Below, in pieces: positions 35,480-44,547 of a stretch of DNA of 64,000 nucleotides. This DNA comes from Paenibacillus pini JCM 16418 (GTDB lineage Bacteria > Bacillota > Bacilli > Paenibacillales > Paenibacillaceae), in the NCBI RefSeq assembly GCF_000576305.1, contig NZ_BAVZ01000007.1, positions 124,001 to 188,000 of the forward strand. Direction: 5' to 3'. Within the stretch, counting starts at the first letter, position 1, and every line of letters starts with the position of its first letter. The translations under genes were made by a program, and so were the position numbers. The notes beneath the pieces were generated by a model, which had not been told where the DNA came from, ran no database searches, and saw only the letters and a program-made list of their open reading frames with translations.

Positions 35480-36141
35480 ATGGGGGAAGACAGTTGGCCA
35501 GCAAGTGGCTTAAAACTGAGGCACTGCTGACAGATGCAGAGGTAGCCCATTATATCCCCGAAACCAAATCACTGACAACAGCAAATCTTCAGGACATGTT
35601 GACCAAATTTGGCTTTGTTGTCGTTAAACCAATCGTTGGTGGCGGTGGATACGGCGTGATTAAAATTGCTAGCACAGGCTCTGGATATCAGATCACCCAT
35701 TCGTTCCAGTCTCATCAATATGACAGTTTCTCCAAAATGTATAGCGCTTTATTCAAAATCAAAGCTAAGCGCAATTATTTGATTCAGCAAGGGATTCATC
35801 TTGCGCGAATCAATGGGCGGCCCATTGATTATCGTGTGAAGTATGTAAAGCAAGATGGGCAATGGCATTTCCGGTCCATGGTCGGAAGACTTGCCAAGAA
35901 TGGATTGTTTGTAACTAATTTATGTAAGGGTGGTTCGCAATTAACCGGTTCTGAGGGTCTGCGCCGCTCACTGCCGAAGGTTTCCACATCAGCTAAACGT
36001 AATGAAATGCGTATGCTTACGCGTAAATGTACAGCTATTTTAGAGGCTCGTTTTCCAGGAATCGGTGAACTGGGATTTGACTACGGTCTAGACCATAAAG
36101 GAAAGATATGGATCTTTGAGGTGAATACACGTCCACTATGA
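35480..36141 (+). CDS. YheC/YheD family ATP-grasp spore-coat protein (frameshift at start)
   Basis: The long frame runs from about 35494 with QLASKWLKTEALL, but its only start there is a TTG with no site. A perfect AAGGAGGCGGGAG lies before the ATG at 35480 in another frame. One extra G in the GGGGG run at 35482-35486 joins them (Met-Gly-Gly-Arg-Gln-Leu-Ala), giving 220 aa. The ATP-grasp features are VVVKPIVGGGGYGV, DYRVKYV, and GFDYGLDHKGKIWIFEVNTRP at the C-terminus. YheC and YheD are endospore coat-associated proteins of Bacillus; the substrate ligated here is unknown. I treat the break as a sequencing error. Confidence 0.8.
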
Positions 36142-36247
36142 ACAAAATTAATTTTTATCGTTTAGTGAGTAAAGATAAGGGTAATAAAATGGTAGATTCA
36201 TATAAAATTCCAAAATAAAGAAAATAATTTTTCGAAAATAACATGGA

Positions 36248-36356
36248 TGGAAATCCTGTGTATAAAGTTTATCCCCAATATCCACTGCATACTTAATGGT
36301 TTTTCGACACTTGCTAACAAACTATACACAGGATTTCCACAATTAGCTGTGGATAA
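36248..36356. promoter_or_regulatory. DnaA-box cluster upstream of sda, with 17-bp inverted repeat
   Basis: A perfect DnaA box (TGTGGATAA, 36348-36356) lies 8 bp before the sda -35. Near matches are TTATCCCCA (36269), TGTGTATAA (36258) and CTATACACA (36322). Two of these sit within a perfect inverted repeat (TGGAAATCCTGTGTATA at 36248-36264, complement at 36323-36339). In Bacillus subtilis, DnaA controls sda through upstream boxes, so a replication-linked switch is likely here. Confidence 0.7.
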
Positions 36357-36364
36357 GCGAACGC

Positions 36365-36393
36365 TTGTTCCGCTATTAAATGTTTGTTATGAT
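36365..36393 (+). promoter_or_regulatory. Candidate SigA promoter of sda
   Basis: TTGTTC (36365-36370), a 17-bp spacer and TATGAT (36388-36393), 36 bp before the sda ATG and directly downstream of the DnaA-box cluster. Confidence 0.65.
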
Positions 36394-36429
36394 AGATTTA
36401 AGGAAAATAAAGGAAAGGGAGTGGCATCC

Positions 36430-36573
36430 ATGGCTATGCTAACAGATGAAATGCTACTGGATTCATATCATACCGCCGTTCAATTGATGTTGGACCGCGA
36501 CTTTATTGCATTACTATTAGCAGAAATCCACAAACGTGAACTGGAGACCTCACCAGCAGAGCTTGTTCATTAA
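36430..36573 (+). CDS. sda: Sporulation histidine kinase inhibitor Sda
   Basis: A 47-aa protein matching the Sda pattern: LTDEMLLDSYHTAVQLMLDRDFI, then a second helix LLLAEIHKRELE. This is the two-helix hairpin that binds the dimerisation domain of KinA-type kinases and blocks autophosphorylation, delaying sporulation while replication is starting. The ATG at 36430 follows AAAGGGAGTGG; upstream in-frame ATGs lie in the regulatory region and are rejected. A DnaA-box cluster and a SigA-like promoter lie just upstream, and a terminator follows. Confidence 0.92.
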   Translation: MAMLTDEMLLDSYHTAVQLMLDRDFIALLLAEIHKRELETSPAELVH

Positions 36574-36604
36574 CTTAGATACATACTTCAAAATGAAAAA
36601 ATAA

Positions 36605-36660
36605 GGGTACCCTTTCGTTTCACTGCTAAAGTAGTGAAATAAAGGATACCCTCTTTTGTT
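36605..36660 (+). terminator. Terminator of sda
   Basis: A long stem: GGGTACCCTTT and TTTCACT pair with AGTGAAA and AAAGGATACCC, followed by TCTTTTGTT. It also lies in position to serve the convergent yumC gene. Confidence 0.8.
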
Positions 36661-36686
36661 AATAATCGTTGTTAATAATAGAAGGA

Positions 36687-37687
36687 TTATAATTTCATAT
36701 TACTGCTGTGCCCTGGAGATAGTTTAGCATCTGGATCAATGTAAACCTTCGCATTGTTGACTGCGGTTGGAGCTTCACCAAACCCGACAGCAATAAGTTT
36801 GAGTTTACCAGGATACGTCGTGATATCACCTGCAGCAAAGATACCTGGAATATTCGTCTCTGTACGAGAATCGACGACGATGGAGTTGCCCTCGATTTGA
36901 ATACCCCATTCTGCAATGGTCCAAGCGAGGAAACAAAACCGAAATTGACGATAACATCATCGACTTCAATTTCTTGAGTTTCTTTTGTTTTCACATGTGT
37001 AAGAGTCACCTTGTTAATCGTTTCTTCACCATGAAGGGCAGTGATCTCAGTCGGTGTAACGACATTAACCTTAGAGTTCATCAAGTTCTCAACACTATGT
37101 TCATGAGCACGGAACTTGTCACGACGGTGAATAAGTGTAACCTGCTCAGCAATGGGTTCGAGCATAAGAGCCCAGTCTACGGCAGAGTCCCCTCCACCCG
37201 TAATAAGTACTTTTCTACCTTTAAAGCGACTGAGGTCATTTACAAAATAGTGAAGATTTGCTTTCTCAAATGCTTCAGCACCCTCAACATCCAGTCTACG
37301 AGGCTCGAATGCACCTACACCGGCTGTGATAATAATCGCTCTTGAGTGATATTCCCCTTTGTCTGTTGTCACAATAAAGTGACGCTCGTCTTGCTTGACT
37401 ACAGAGGTGACTTTCTCTTCTAATCGTAAATTAGGCTCAAAATGCTGCATTTGTTGGGATAGGTTATCCACAAGCTCTTGAGCTGTGATTTTTGGGAAAC
37501 CAGCAACATCATAAATATACTTTTCAGGGTAAAGAGCAGCAAGCTGGCCACCAAGTTGAGGCATACTTTCAATTAACGTAACGGAAGCTTGGCGCATTCC
37601 GCAATAAAAGGCAGCGAACATGCCCGTTGGGCCTCCCCCAATGATGAGCAGGTCACTTAGTTCAACACCCTCAGGTTGCGATGTCAT
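36687..37687 (-). CDS. yumC: YumC-type ferredoxin/flavodoxin-NADP+ reductase (frameshifted)
   Basis: The start at 37687 ([12 protein letters not shown]) follows GGAGGTG. FAD motif [19 protein letters not shown] motif [15 protein letters not shown], then [11 protein letters not shown]. At 36912-36918 one missing A throws the frame. Restored, it reads [10 protein letters not shown]..., [20 protein letters not shown] and stops at 36687, giving 333 aa. This is the thioredoxin-reductase-like FNR without the redox CxxC. It supplies electrons from NADPH to ferredoxin or flavodoxin. Divergent from ndh. The break is probably a sequencing error. Confidence 0.9.
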
Positions 37688-38114
37688 TTTTGTAAAACAC
37701 CTCCAAATAATATAAAAATCACGGACCCGTAGATCATGTCTCCGTTGATTTATTGTCTTCAATACTTGTTCATTATAATACTCAAACCGAAAACTGAAAA
37801 GTTTCAGTTTATAATATGCGAAAATGATGTACTTTCTATATAGACTTATTGTAAAATAAAGGAAAATATTAAGGCCGCAAAGCCTTGTAATTGGCAAATA
37901 AAGTCTTGATCTTTTGTATGAAAATAGCTATTATTTCAATTATGTGTGATTATCGGTTATGCCCTAAATAAGAAAATATATCAAATTTTTTTGAACACCG
38001 TTTTACAGATTTTTTGATAAAAAAACGACAACGGTTTACAATAGATAACATAGAAATCTCACGTTTTCCGAGGAGAGACGGGAAGCGGAAGTATGACACT
38101 TGAACTTGCCCGAA

Positions 38115-38132
38115 ATGTGTATATTTTCACAA
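38115..38132. promoter_or_regulatory. Candidate Rex-binding site upstream of ndh
   Basis: ATGTGTATATTTTCACAA matches the Rex consensus TTGTGAA-N4-TTCACAA at 12 of 14 defined positions. It lies 52 bp before the ndh ATG. In other Bacillales, Rex senses NADH/NAD+ and represses respiratory genes including NADH dehydrogenase. Confidence 0.5.
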
Positions 38133-38184
38133 TAGTTTGTTATGTAATACACCATACAAAGAAGAATTTGGAAGGAGCAAGATC

Positions 38185-39378
38185 ATGAGTAACATTCCTA
38201 AAATAGTTATCCTCGGTGCAGGTTATGGGGGGATTCTTACCGCTCAACGTCTTCAAAAAGAATTGAATTATAATGAGGCAGACGTTACATTGGTTAACCG
38301 CCATGATTACCATTACATAACTACGCATCTGCATATGCCTGCTGCAGGTACAGATAGTATTGAGAATACGCGGGTACCTATTTCTAGACTGATTGATGAA
38401 TTTAAAGTGGATTTGGTCAAATCCTCAGTACAGGAGATTCGTCCACAAGAGAAGAAAATTATCTTGGAAGACGGTACCCTGTCTTATGACTATTTAGTTA
38501 TTGCTTTAGGTGGTGAATCAGAGAGCTTCGGTATTCCTGGGCTAGCTGAGCATGCCTTAACAATACGTAGTATCAACTCCGTACGCTTGATTCGTAAGCA
38601 TATTGAATATCAATTCGCTCTGTATAAGAATGAGAAGAATCCACAAGAACGTATTAATTTCGTAGTGGGGGGAGCTGGATTCAGTGGTATTGAATTCGTA
38701 GCTGAACTTGCAGATCGTATTCCTCAACTGTGCAAAGAATATGACGTAGACCCTAATCTTGTCAATATATATAATGTGGAAGCAGCACCTACTGCACTTC
38801 CGGGATTTGCTCCTGAACTCGTAGATTATGCGATGGATGTTCTTCGTAGAAAGGGAGTTACCTTTAAAATCGGTGTGGCTATTAAAGAATGTACAGCAAG
38901 CGGTGTACTCCTTGCAACAGGAGAAGAAATTAAAGCTGCTACGGTTGTATGGACCGGCGGTATTCGTGGTAATCACATGATTGAAGCTGCTGGCTTTGAA
39001 ACTGCGCGTGGACGTGTGAAAGTGGATGAGTATCTGCATGCACCGGGTCACGAAAACATCTTCATTATCGGAGATAATGCTCTAATCATGAATCCAGAAG
39101 GACGCCCTTACCCACCAACTGCTCAAATTGCGATGCAGCAAGGCGTATGTTGTGCTCATAATATTGTGACTTCAATCCGCAATCAACAACCTAAGAAATT
39201 TGTGTTTAGCAATAAAGGTACGGTTGCTTCACTTGGTAAAGGTGAGGGGATTGCGGTTGTTGGAGGTAAGCATTTAAAAGGATGGACGGCAGCCCAACTG
39301 AAAAAAGTCGTAGATATGCGTTACCTCTTTACGATTGGCGGAATTCCGCTCGTGCTGAAGAAGGGAAGATTCCTCTAA
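38185..39378 (+). CDS. Type II NADH dehydrogenase (NDH-2, YumB-like)
   Basis: A 397-aa flavoprotein from the ATG at 38185, which has GGAAGGAG upstream. FAD motif VILGAGYGGILTA near residue 8, second Rossmann motif VVGGAGFSGIEFVAEL (~155), and FIIGDNALI near 290. It moves electrons from NADH to menaquinone at the inner membrane face without pumping protons. It is divergent from yumC with a possible Rex site in the leader, and followed directly by a small gene (start two bases after its stop). Confidence 0.92.
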   Translation: MSNIPKIVILGAGYGGILTAQRLQKELNYNEADVTLVNRHDYHYITTHLHMPAAGTDSIENTRVPISRLIDEFKVDLVKSSVQEIRPQEKKIILEDGTLSYDYLVIALGGESESFGIPGLAEHALTIRSINSVRLIRKHIEYQFALYKNEKNPQERINFVVGGAGFSGIEFVAELADRIPQLCKEYDVDPNLVNIYNVEAAPTALPGFAPELVDYAMDVLRRKGVTFKIGVAIKECTASGVLLATGEEIKAATVVWTGGIRGNHMIEAAGFETARGRVKVDEYLHAPGHENIFIIGDNALIMNPEGRPYPPTAQIAMQQGVCCAHNIVTSIRNQQPKKFVFSNKGTVASLGKGEGIAVVGGKHLKGWTAAQLKKVVDMRYLFTIGGIPLVLKKGRFL

Positions 39379-39379
39379 A

Positions 39380-39628
39380 ATGCGTCATTGCAGCGTTCAA
39401 GTCCGGGGACTTTTAACACGTGAAGAGCTGGATCGATATAATGCTCTAATGGAAGTTGGCGCATTTCTAGAAAATGAGCAGAAGTATGATTTGGTATACA
39501 TCGTTCAGAAGGAAATTGATATTCTAATTCTCCCTGCCATCGAGAGGCTTAAAGACAAGGGCCGTGATCGAGACCGGGCAACAGCGGAATTTCTGGAATC
39601 ATTACAGCATATAGACGATCAACAATAA
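39380..39628 (+). CDS. Hypothetical protein downstream of ndh (82 aa)
   Basis: The ATG begins one base after the ndh stop, so translation is probably coupled. The product is charged and helical (LTREELDRYNALMEVGAFLENEQKYDLVY) with no membrane segment. I recognise no family. A terminator follows, so the unit is ndh plus this gene. Confidence 0.7.
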   Translation: MRHCSVQVRGLLTREELDRYNALMEVGAFLENEQKYDLVYIVQKEIDILILPAIERLKDKGRDRDRATAEFLESLQHIDDQQ

Positions 39629-39647
39629 GTATTAGTGAACAAAATAT

Positions 39648-39679
39648 AAAAAGGGTTTGCCTTTAAGGCAAACCCTTTT
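39648..39679. terminator. Bidirectional terminator between the ndh unit and hemQ
   Basis: AAAAGGGTTTGCC pairs with GGCAAACCCTTTT around a 5-nt loop. A and T tracts on either side allow action in both directions. Confidence 0.9.
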
Positions 39680-39699
39680 GTATCTATATGGGATGTCGA

Positions 39700-40449
39700 C
39701 TACACTTTCAAGAGATCTTCAAACGTGCCTGCTGTGAGCAGTGTTCCTACATAGAAGCCGCCGAACTCGGCGAAACGAGCGCTAACCTCATCAAAACGCA
39801 TTTCATAAACGAGCTTTTTGAATTGAAGGGCATCATCCGCAAAAAGTGTAACTCCCCATTCCCAATCATCGAAGCCAACAGATCCGGTAATGATCTGCTT
39901 CACTTTTCCCGCATAGCTGCGTCCAATTAGACCATGGCTCCGCATCATCGAGCGGCGCTCATCCATATCAAGCATATACCAGTTGGAACCTTCTTCCCGT
40001 TTTTTGTTCATGGGGTAGAAGCAAATGTATTGGCTCTTTGGAAGTGAAGGCTTGAGACGAGCAATCACATGTGGATTCTCCATTGGATCTCCACCATCGG
40101 AACCAGCGAGGTAATTACTGAGTTCTACAACACTAACATATGAATAAGACTTGGTTGTGTATTGCGCAAAAGATGTTTTATTAAAAGCGGTCTCAACCGC
40201 GTTCAGTTCTTCCAAGGTTTCACGAAGGTGCATGAATACGAAATCAGCTTTTTGACCTACAATGGTGTATACGGCTGTGCTGCCTTTCTTGGCCTCATCA
40301 ATTTGAGCCCATTCTTGTAAAAAGGCTTGCAGTTCGTCAAGTGCCATAGCGCGGTCTTCATCATCGGCGGATTTCCAAGCAGTCCAGTTCATGGACCGGA
40401 AATCGTGAAGAGCGTACCAACCTTCTAAAGTCGATGCTGCTTCATTCAT
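39700..40449 (-). CDS. hemQ: Coproheme decarboxylase HemQ (ChdC)
   Basis: A 249-aa member of the chlorite dismutase-like family in its Bacillales HemQ form. It shows [13 protein letters not shown] at the N-terminus, [31 protein letters not shown] with the conserved Tyr and the heme-ligand His region, and WGVTLFADD. It decarboxylates coproheme III to heme b in the final step of the Gram-positive coproporphyrin-dependent pathway, in the cytoplasm. No chlorite dismutase Arg context is apparent. Monocistronic. Confidence 0.95.
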   Translation of the reverse strand: MNEAASTLEGWYALHDFRSMNWTAWKSADDEDRAMALDELQAFLQEWAQIDEAKKGSTAVYTIVGQKADFVFMHLRETLEELNAVETAFNKTSFAQYTTKSYSYVSVVELSNYLAGSDGGDPMENPHVIARLKPSLPKSQYICFYPMNKKREEGSNWYMLDMDERRSMMRSHGLIGRSYAGKVKQIITGSVGFDDWEWGVTLFADDALQFKKLVYEMRFDEVSARFAEFGGFYVGTLLTAGTFEDLLKV

Positions 40450-40683
40450 TTAATAATCACTCCTAAGTGTATAAGTAGCTTCATTAATCCTAGTTGTTAT
40501 TGTATCTTATCCAGAAGTGAAAGAGCAAACGAAGACACAATCTATTCACGGAATGTTCGTTGCTTCGTGACAATTTTTTTAGTAAACTAACTACTATAAT
40601 AGTAGGAACAGACCAGCCCATGTAAGCTTTATATTGATACCTTACATATAATTGGCAAATGAAGAAGAGGTGAACAGGCTAGT

Positions 40684-40980
40684 ATGCAATTTATTCCGGT
40701 GCTTGTGTTAATGGTACTGTTTTTTGTTATGATGTTCGGCATTGGCTTTATTCTCAATATGTTAATGAAGACCACATGGTTCCCTTCTTACTTATTTATT
40801 ATTGTTATTTTGCCAGTGGTTGTATATTCCTTATGGGACCGCGATTCCATTTCATTTGTCGGTCACTTAGAGTCATTTCACGTGGTTGATTATTTAACAG
40901 GTGTGGCTGGTTTAGCAGGAGCAATTATTAGTGGGTGGTCCATTCAGAAGCTTCGTAAGGGTGGATTTAAAATGTTTTAA
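40684..40980 (+). CDS. yuiB: YuiB family membrane protein
   Basis: A 98-aa protein with three hydrophobic helices (~3-28, ~33-50, ~70-90), starting MQFIPVLVLMVLFFVMMFGIGFILN, matching YuiB. In Bacillus this gene likewise lies near yumB and yumC. AAGAGGTGAACAGG precedes the ATG. The function is unknown. Confidence 0.82.
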   Translation: MQFIPVLVLMVLFFVMMFGIGFILNMLMKTTWFPSYLFIIVILPVVVYSLWDRDSISFVGHLESFHVVDYLTGVAGLAGAIISGWSIQKLRKGGFKMF

Positions 40981-40998
40981 TTTCAAGTATTGTCGTTC

Positions 40999-41035
40999 AC
41001 AGTTCTCCTATATAGGAGGACTGTTTTACTTTATT
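40999..41035 (+). terminator. Terminator of yuiB
   Basis: ACAGTTCTCCTA pairs with TAGGAGGACTGT, followed by TTTACTTTATT. Confidence 0.8.
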
Positions 41036-41117
41036 AGGGAGGAAATATGTTCGGAGTAAGCCTTCTTTTTATGATAGAATAGAGAAAGTCTACGTAAACA
41101 ATGGGGGGCATTAAACG

Positions 41118-42644
41118 ATGCTAATGAAGAGCCTGCTGCATTATACGGAGAATCATCGGTACTGTGTGTATCGCGATTTCTGTTTAAGCAGTTTGGATAG
41201 TAAAATGCTCAGTTCAGTCTACCAACTATGGTCGGAGCCTTTGCGATAAGCTATATCATCTGCTCTTTCAGCAGGTACCTATAGATAAATTGGGATATTC
41301 GCGTGCAGAACAGCAGCGTCGCTTATTCATGACGCTAGGGCTGGAACCAAGTGAGAAGGGTCGCAAGCTTCTGATTGAACAGACGTCACGGCTGGAGGCA
41401 GTAGGATTACTGCAAACAAGCCGTATTTATGTTCCAGAACATGAGGATTATATGTATGAGTATGAGCTCCAGGCGCCACTATCACCAGCAGAATTTTTCA
41501 ATACTCAGCATTTGACTCTGCTCCTTCGCGATAAGATTGGAAAGTTTGCTGTGCTTTGGCTACGCGAAGAGCTATGGTCGAAGGAACCTGAGGAATGGGC
41601 AGGATCAACTGCAAACAATAAAGAAAATATTTCTGTAGCATTTTATGATATTTTTGAGCTGAATACACATGTGATTGATTATGAATTAGAGCAGGCATTA
41701 TCGGAGGTCTCAACAGCAAGACAACCGGGTATGGCTGGCATTGAAGAAGATGGCGAGTTGAATTATGCAGATATCATTCTCCGGTTTCCGAAAGAATCGG
41801 TAAACCGCAAGCATGTAGAAAAGCTGCGCTTCGACCATGAGCAATTGGGGATCGTTAATTATGTCGTCCGTAAATATGATCTAAGCGTTCAAGATATGTG
41901 TAGATTGTTGGATGAGGACGGTATTTTCGGCACGGACGGCAATCTGCTGCTAGATGAGCTCCAGCATCAAGCCAACCTGCAATTCCGTCAAGGGAAGAGA
42001 AGGCAAGAGCAACGTGAAGTACTGGCGGGTAAAGTTGTTTCTTTTAGACAAGCAGCAGCAGAGGAAGAGAAGGATTCACCTCCTCCACTGGAACATGCGG
42101 TGCAGATGGAGTATTATGTGGACGTACCTGTTCAATTTCAATCGAAATGTGATGTTCACCAATATAATATGATGCTTCGTAATGAACCCTATACGAAGCT
42201 ACTCAAGACTTTTTTTCCAGGATCGGTACCAGATAATCTAATCGATATATTTGAAAAAATAGATCTAAGCTATAAATTGCCAGGTGAAGTTATTAACGTT
42301 CTCATTCATTATTTAATGTCACTCTTAACCTCTGGCGGAAGTGATCAAAGAATTAATCGTAATTTTGTCGAGGCGATTGCTTCTAATATGTTGCTAAAAC
42401 AGGTTAGTACGTATGAGAAGGCAGTTCATTATATTCGTGAGCAGTCTAAGGTGAAAGGGAAGCAGGCAGCTTCGGGTGCATCCCGTTCGACACGAACGTA
42501 TGGCGGGAAGACAACGAAGGCGAAGCCAGAAATTCCGATTGCTCAAGAACAAGGTTCTATCATGACGTGACAGAGGAAGAGTACGAGGAAATGCTGAGAA
42601 TGGCGGCTGAAATGCAAGCGAATAAGAGTAAAGGTGGCGTCTGA
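41118..42644 (+). CDS. dnaB: Replication initiation/membrane attachment protein DnaB (three frameshifts)
   Basis: The main frame (41290-42570) is DnaB without its ends. Adding one base near 41226 and another near 41251 joins it to MLMKSLLHYTENHRY... at 41118. Adding one near 42557 extends it through YHDVTEEEYEEMLRMAAEMQ to a stop at 42644. Restored it is 509 aa. It has an N-terminal winged-helix DnaB_2-like region and a C-terminal DnaD-type domain (~300-410). It helps load the replicative helicase with DnaD and DnaI. The dnaB-dnaI order is the usual Bacillales operon. Three breaks in an essential gene strongly suggest sequencing errors. Confidence 0.9.
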
Positions 42645-42685
42645 TGTTGATGGCGTTCTCCCCTTCATGAAAGGAGGATACAGGT

Positions 42686-43651
42686 ATGGAATCCATGGGT
42701 GAAGTACTTCGTAAAATGAAGAGCCCTTCGTTTATGAAGCGGTCACAAGATATTGAGAAAGAGTTATTACAGGACCCGCTTGTTCAAGAGTTAGTGAGGC
42801 AGCATCCTGAGCTCGATGCATCGGCCCTTCGCTTGAACCTAAGCAAGCTATTCCAATATACACGTGAGCGTCATCATTGCGAGGCCTGTCCGGGGCTTGA
42901 GCGTTGTCCTAACGATTTCCAAGGTCATTACAGTAAGTTAGAAGTGACTGAATCATTAGGTCAATCTGCGCAGATGATTGAGCGGAAGGTTCCTTGTTCA
43001 TTACAGGTCTCTAAATTACAGCAAGATCAGATCCGCAAACGGATTCGTAGCTTCTATGTAGATGAACGCGCTCTGAATGAAGGTTATCATGAAGTTGAAA
43101 TCATGGGTAAAGATCGGATGAGAGCTCCCGCAGTTAATCAGGTATTTCGCTACATCCGTGAGGTTAAGGAAAATGGATTGTCCTCGAAAGGGTTATATTT
43201 ATACGGCTCTTTTGGTACAGGTAAAACCTTTCTAATGAGTTACCTCCTTCACGAACTAGCGATTTCAGGTTACAGTGGAGTGATCGTCTACATGCCTGAA
43301 TTCGTAGAAGATCTAAAGTCGATGCTGCAGGATAATCAGAAGCTCAAGGAAAGTGTTGAGCTGATGAAAAATTGTGACTTGCTTATCTTTGATGATATTG
43401 GGGCAGAAAATTTAAATCCATGGGTTCGGGACCATGTCATGGGCGCAATTCTTAACTATCGGATGAATCGTAAACCTACGTTCTACACGTCCAACTATGG
43501 TCTGGACGGACTGGAGAAGCATCTGAGCTTCACCAACAAGGATGGAGAAGAAGGATACAAAGGTCAGCGATTGATGGATCGAATCTCTCCGTTTGTTGAT
43601 GTCGTACATTTGCATGGTGAAAATCAACGTGGAGATAAAGGCGCTCGATAA
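42686..43651 (+). CDS. dnaI: Primosomal helicase loader DnaI
   Basis: A 321-aa protein. The N-terminal ~120 residues include the Cys-rich zinc region (HHCEACPGLERC, then C). The AAA+ domain follows, with Walker A GSFGTGKTF (~175) and Walker B LLIFDDIGAEN (~235), and an Arg-containing sensor near YRMNRKPTFYTSNY. It binds ATP and delivers the DnaC helicase to origins and restart sites. GAAAGGAGGATACAGG precedes the ATG, 41 bp after dnaB. Confidence 0.95.
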   Translation: MESMGEVLRKMKSPSFMKRSQDIEKELLQDPLVQELVRQHPELDASALRLNLSKLFQYTRERHHCEACPGLERCPNDFQGHYSKLEVTESLGQSAQMIERKVPCSLQVSKLQQDQIRKRIRSFYVDERALNEGYHEVEIMGKDRMRAPAVNQVFRYIREVKENGLSSKGLYLYGSFGTGKTFLMSYLLHELAISGYSGVIVYMPEFVEDLKSMLQDNQKLKESVELMKNCDLLIFDDIGAENLNPWVRDHVMGAILNYRMNRKPTFYTSNYGLDGLEKHLSFTNKDGEEGYKGQRLMDRISPFVDVVHLHGENQRGDKGAR

Positions 43652-43669
43652 GCTGTATGTATATAAGAA

Positions 43670-43711
43670 AAAAAGCCTGATCTTTCCGCTAGCGGAAAGA
43701 TCAGGCTTTTT
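43670..43711. terminator. Terminator of dnaB-dnaI
   Basis: A perfect palindromic stem: AAAAAGCCTGATCTTTCCG, CTAG, then its complement ending TTTTT. Symmetry allows use by the convergent small gene too. Confidence 0.93.
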
Positions 43712-43731
43712 AGCGTGCTCACAAGGAGCTG

Positions 43732-43890
43732 TTAGCCTGAAATGATAAATTTGATAATGACCATTGCAGCGAAGAGAACGGTCATAAACAGAGCCATTCC
43801 TCCAACTCCAGCCATTAAGTCAAACAAGTCATTACGCGGCTCTTCATTCACGTGTTTCCGCGGGTCATTAGCGTGCACGTTTGCATCCAT
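43732..43890 (-). CDS. YqzM-like small membrane protein (52 aa)
   Basis: A 52-aa product from the Met at 43890, chosen because GAGGAGG lies 8 nt upstream; the longer frame to 43977 has no site. Residues 1-24 are polar (MDANVHANDPRKH...), then one transmembrane helix (~27-50). Length and layout resemble YqzM of Bacillus, though the match is modest. The function is unknown. Confidence 0.65.
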   Translation of the reverse strand: MDANVHANDPRKHVNEEPRNDLFDLMAGVGGMALFMTVLFAAMVIIKFIISG

Positions 43891-44122
43891 GGTAAATGCC
43901 TCCTCATGAAGGTTTCGTGGTATGTAAATGAACGGAGTCATTGACACAGAAACCCGAGTTAACCTTAGTATACCCAATACTAAAAGAATTTGTAAAGAAT
44001 ATGTGGAGAATACTTATAGAGGACATTTCACATTTGGGAATGGAATGTGGTATACTTAAACTGTCCGCAAAGACATATCAGTTTACAATAATTCAGCTTT
44101 TTTATAAGGAGGAAATAATATT

Positions 44123-44440
44123 ATGGCAATTGTGAATGTATCTGACCAATCCTTTAATGCTGAAATTGAAGGTCAAGGTATTGTAATGGTAGATTTTTGG
44201 GCTCCTTGGTGTGGTCCTTGTAAGATGATCGCTCCAATTCTGGATGAACTGTCCACTGAAGTTGGAGACTCTGTCAAAATCGCGAAACTGAACGTGGATG
44301 ACAATCCAGAGACAGCTTCCCGTTTTGGCGTAATGAGTATCCCAACATTGATCTTCTTCAAAGATGGTCAACCGGTTGATAAAGTTGTGGGACTGAACTC
44401 GAAAGACTCCCTGAAGAATATTCTTGCTAAACATCAATAA
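44123..44440 (+). CDS. trxA: Thioredoxin
   Basis: A 105-aa classic thioredoxin: MVDFWAPWCGPCKMI holds the WCGPC active site near residue 29, and VMSIPTLIFF supplies the cis-Pro. It reduces disulfides of cytoplasmic proteins, recycled by thioredoxin reductase and NADPH. AAGGAGGAAATAATATT precedes the ATG and a terminator follows, so it forms its own unit as in most Bacillales. Confidence 0.97.
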   Translation: MAIVNVSDQSFNAEIEGQGIVMVDFWAPWCGPCKMIAPILDELSTEVGDSVKIAKLNVDDNPETASRFGVMSIPTLIFFKDGQPVDKVVGLNSKDSLKNILAKHQ

Positions 44441-44459
44441 TGAATGGCTTTACCCTCAG

Positions 44460-44489
44460 CGCCTCCGGCTAACCGGAGGCGTTTTATTT
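44460..44489 (+). terminator. Terminator of trxA
   Basis: CGCCTCCGG, loop CTAA, CCGGAGGCG, then TTTTATTT. Confidence 0.92.
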
Positions 44490-44547
44490 GCTGTATTTCG
44501 TACTTTTCTCATATAATAAGATCATCGGGAGGGGGAGGAATACGAGC

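Noticed and set aside
36248..36356. A chromosomal or plasmid origin, suggested by several DnaA boxes and a nearby AT-rich stretch
   Set aside because: No dnaA, dnaN or rep gene is present. The boxes abut the promoter of sda, whose Bacillus homologue is a known DnaA target.
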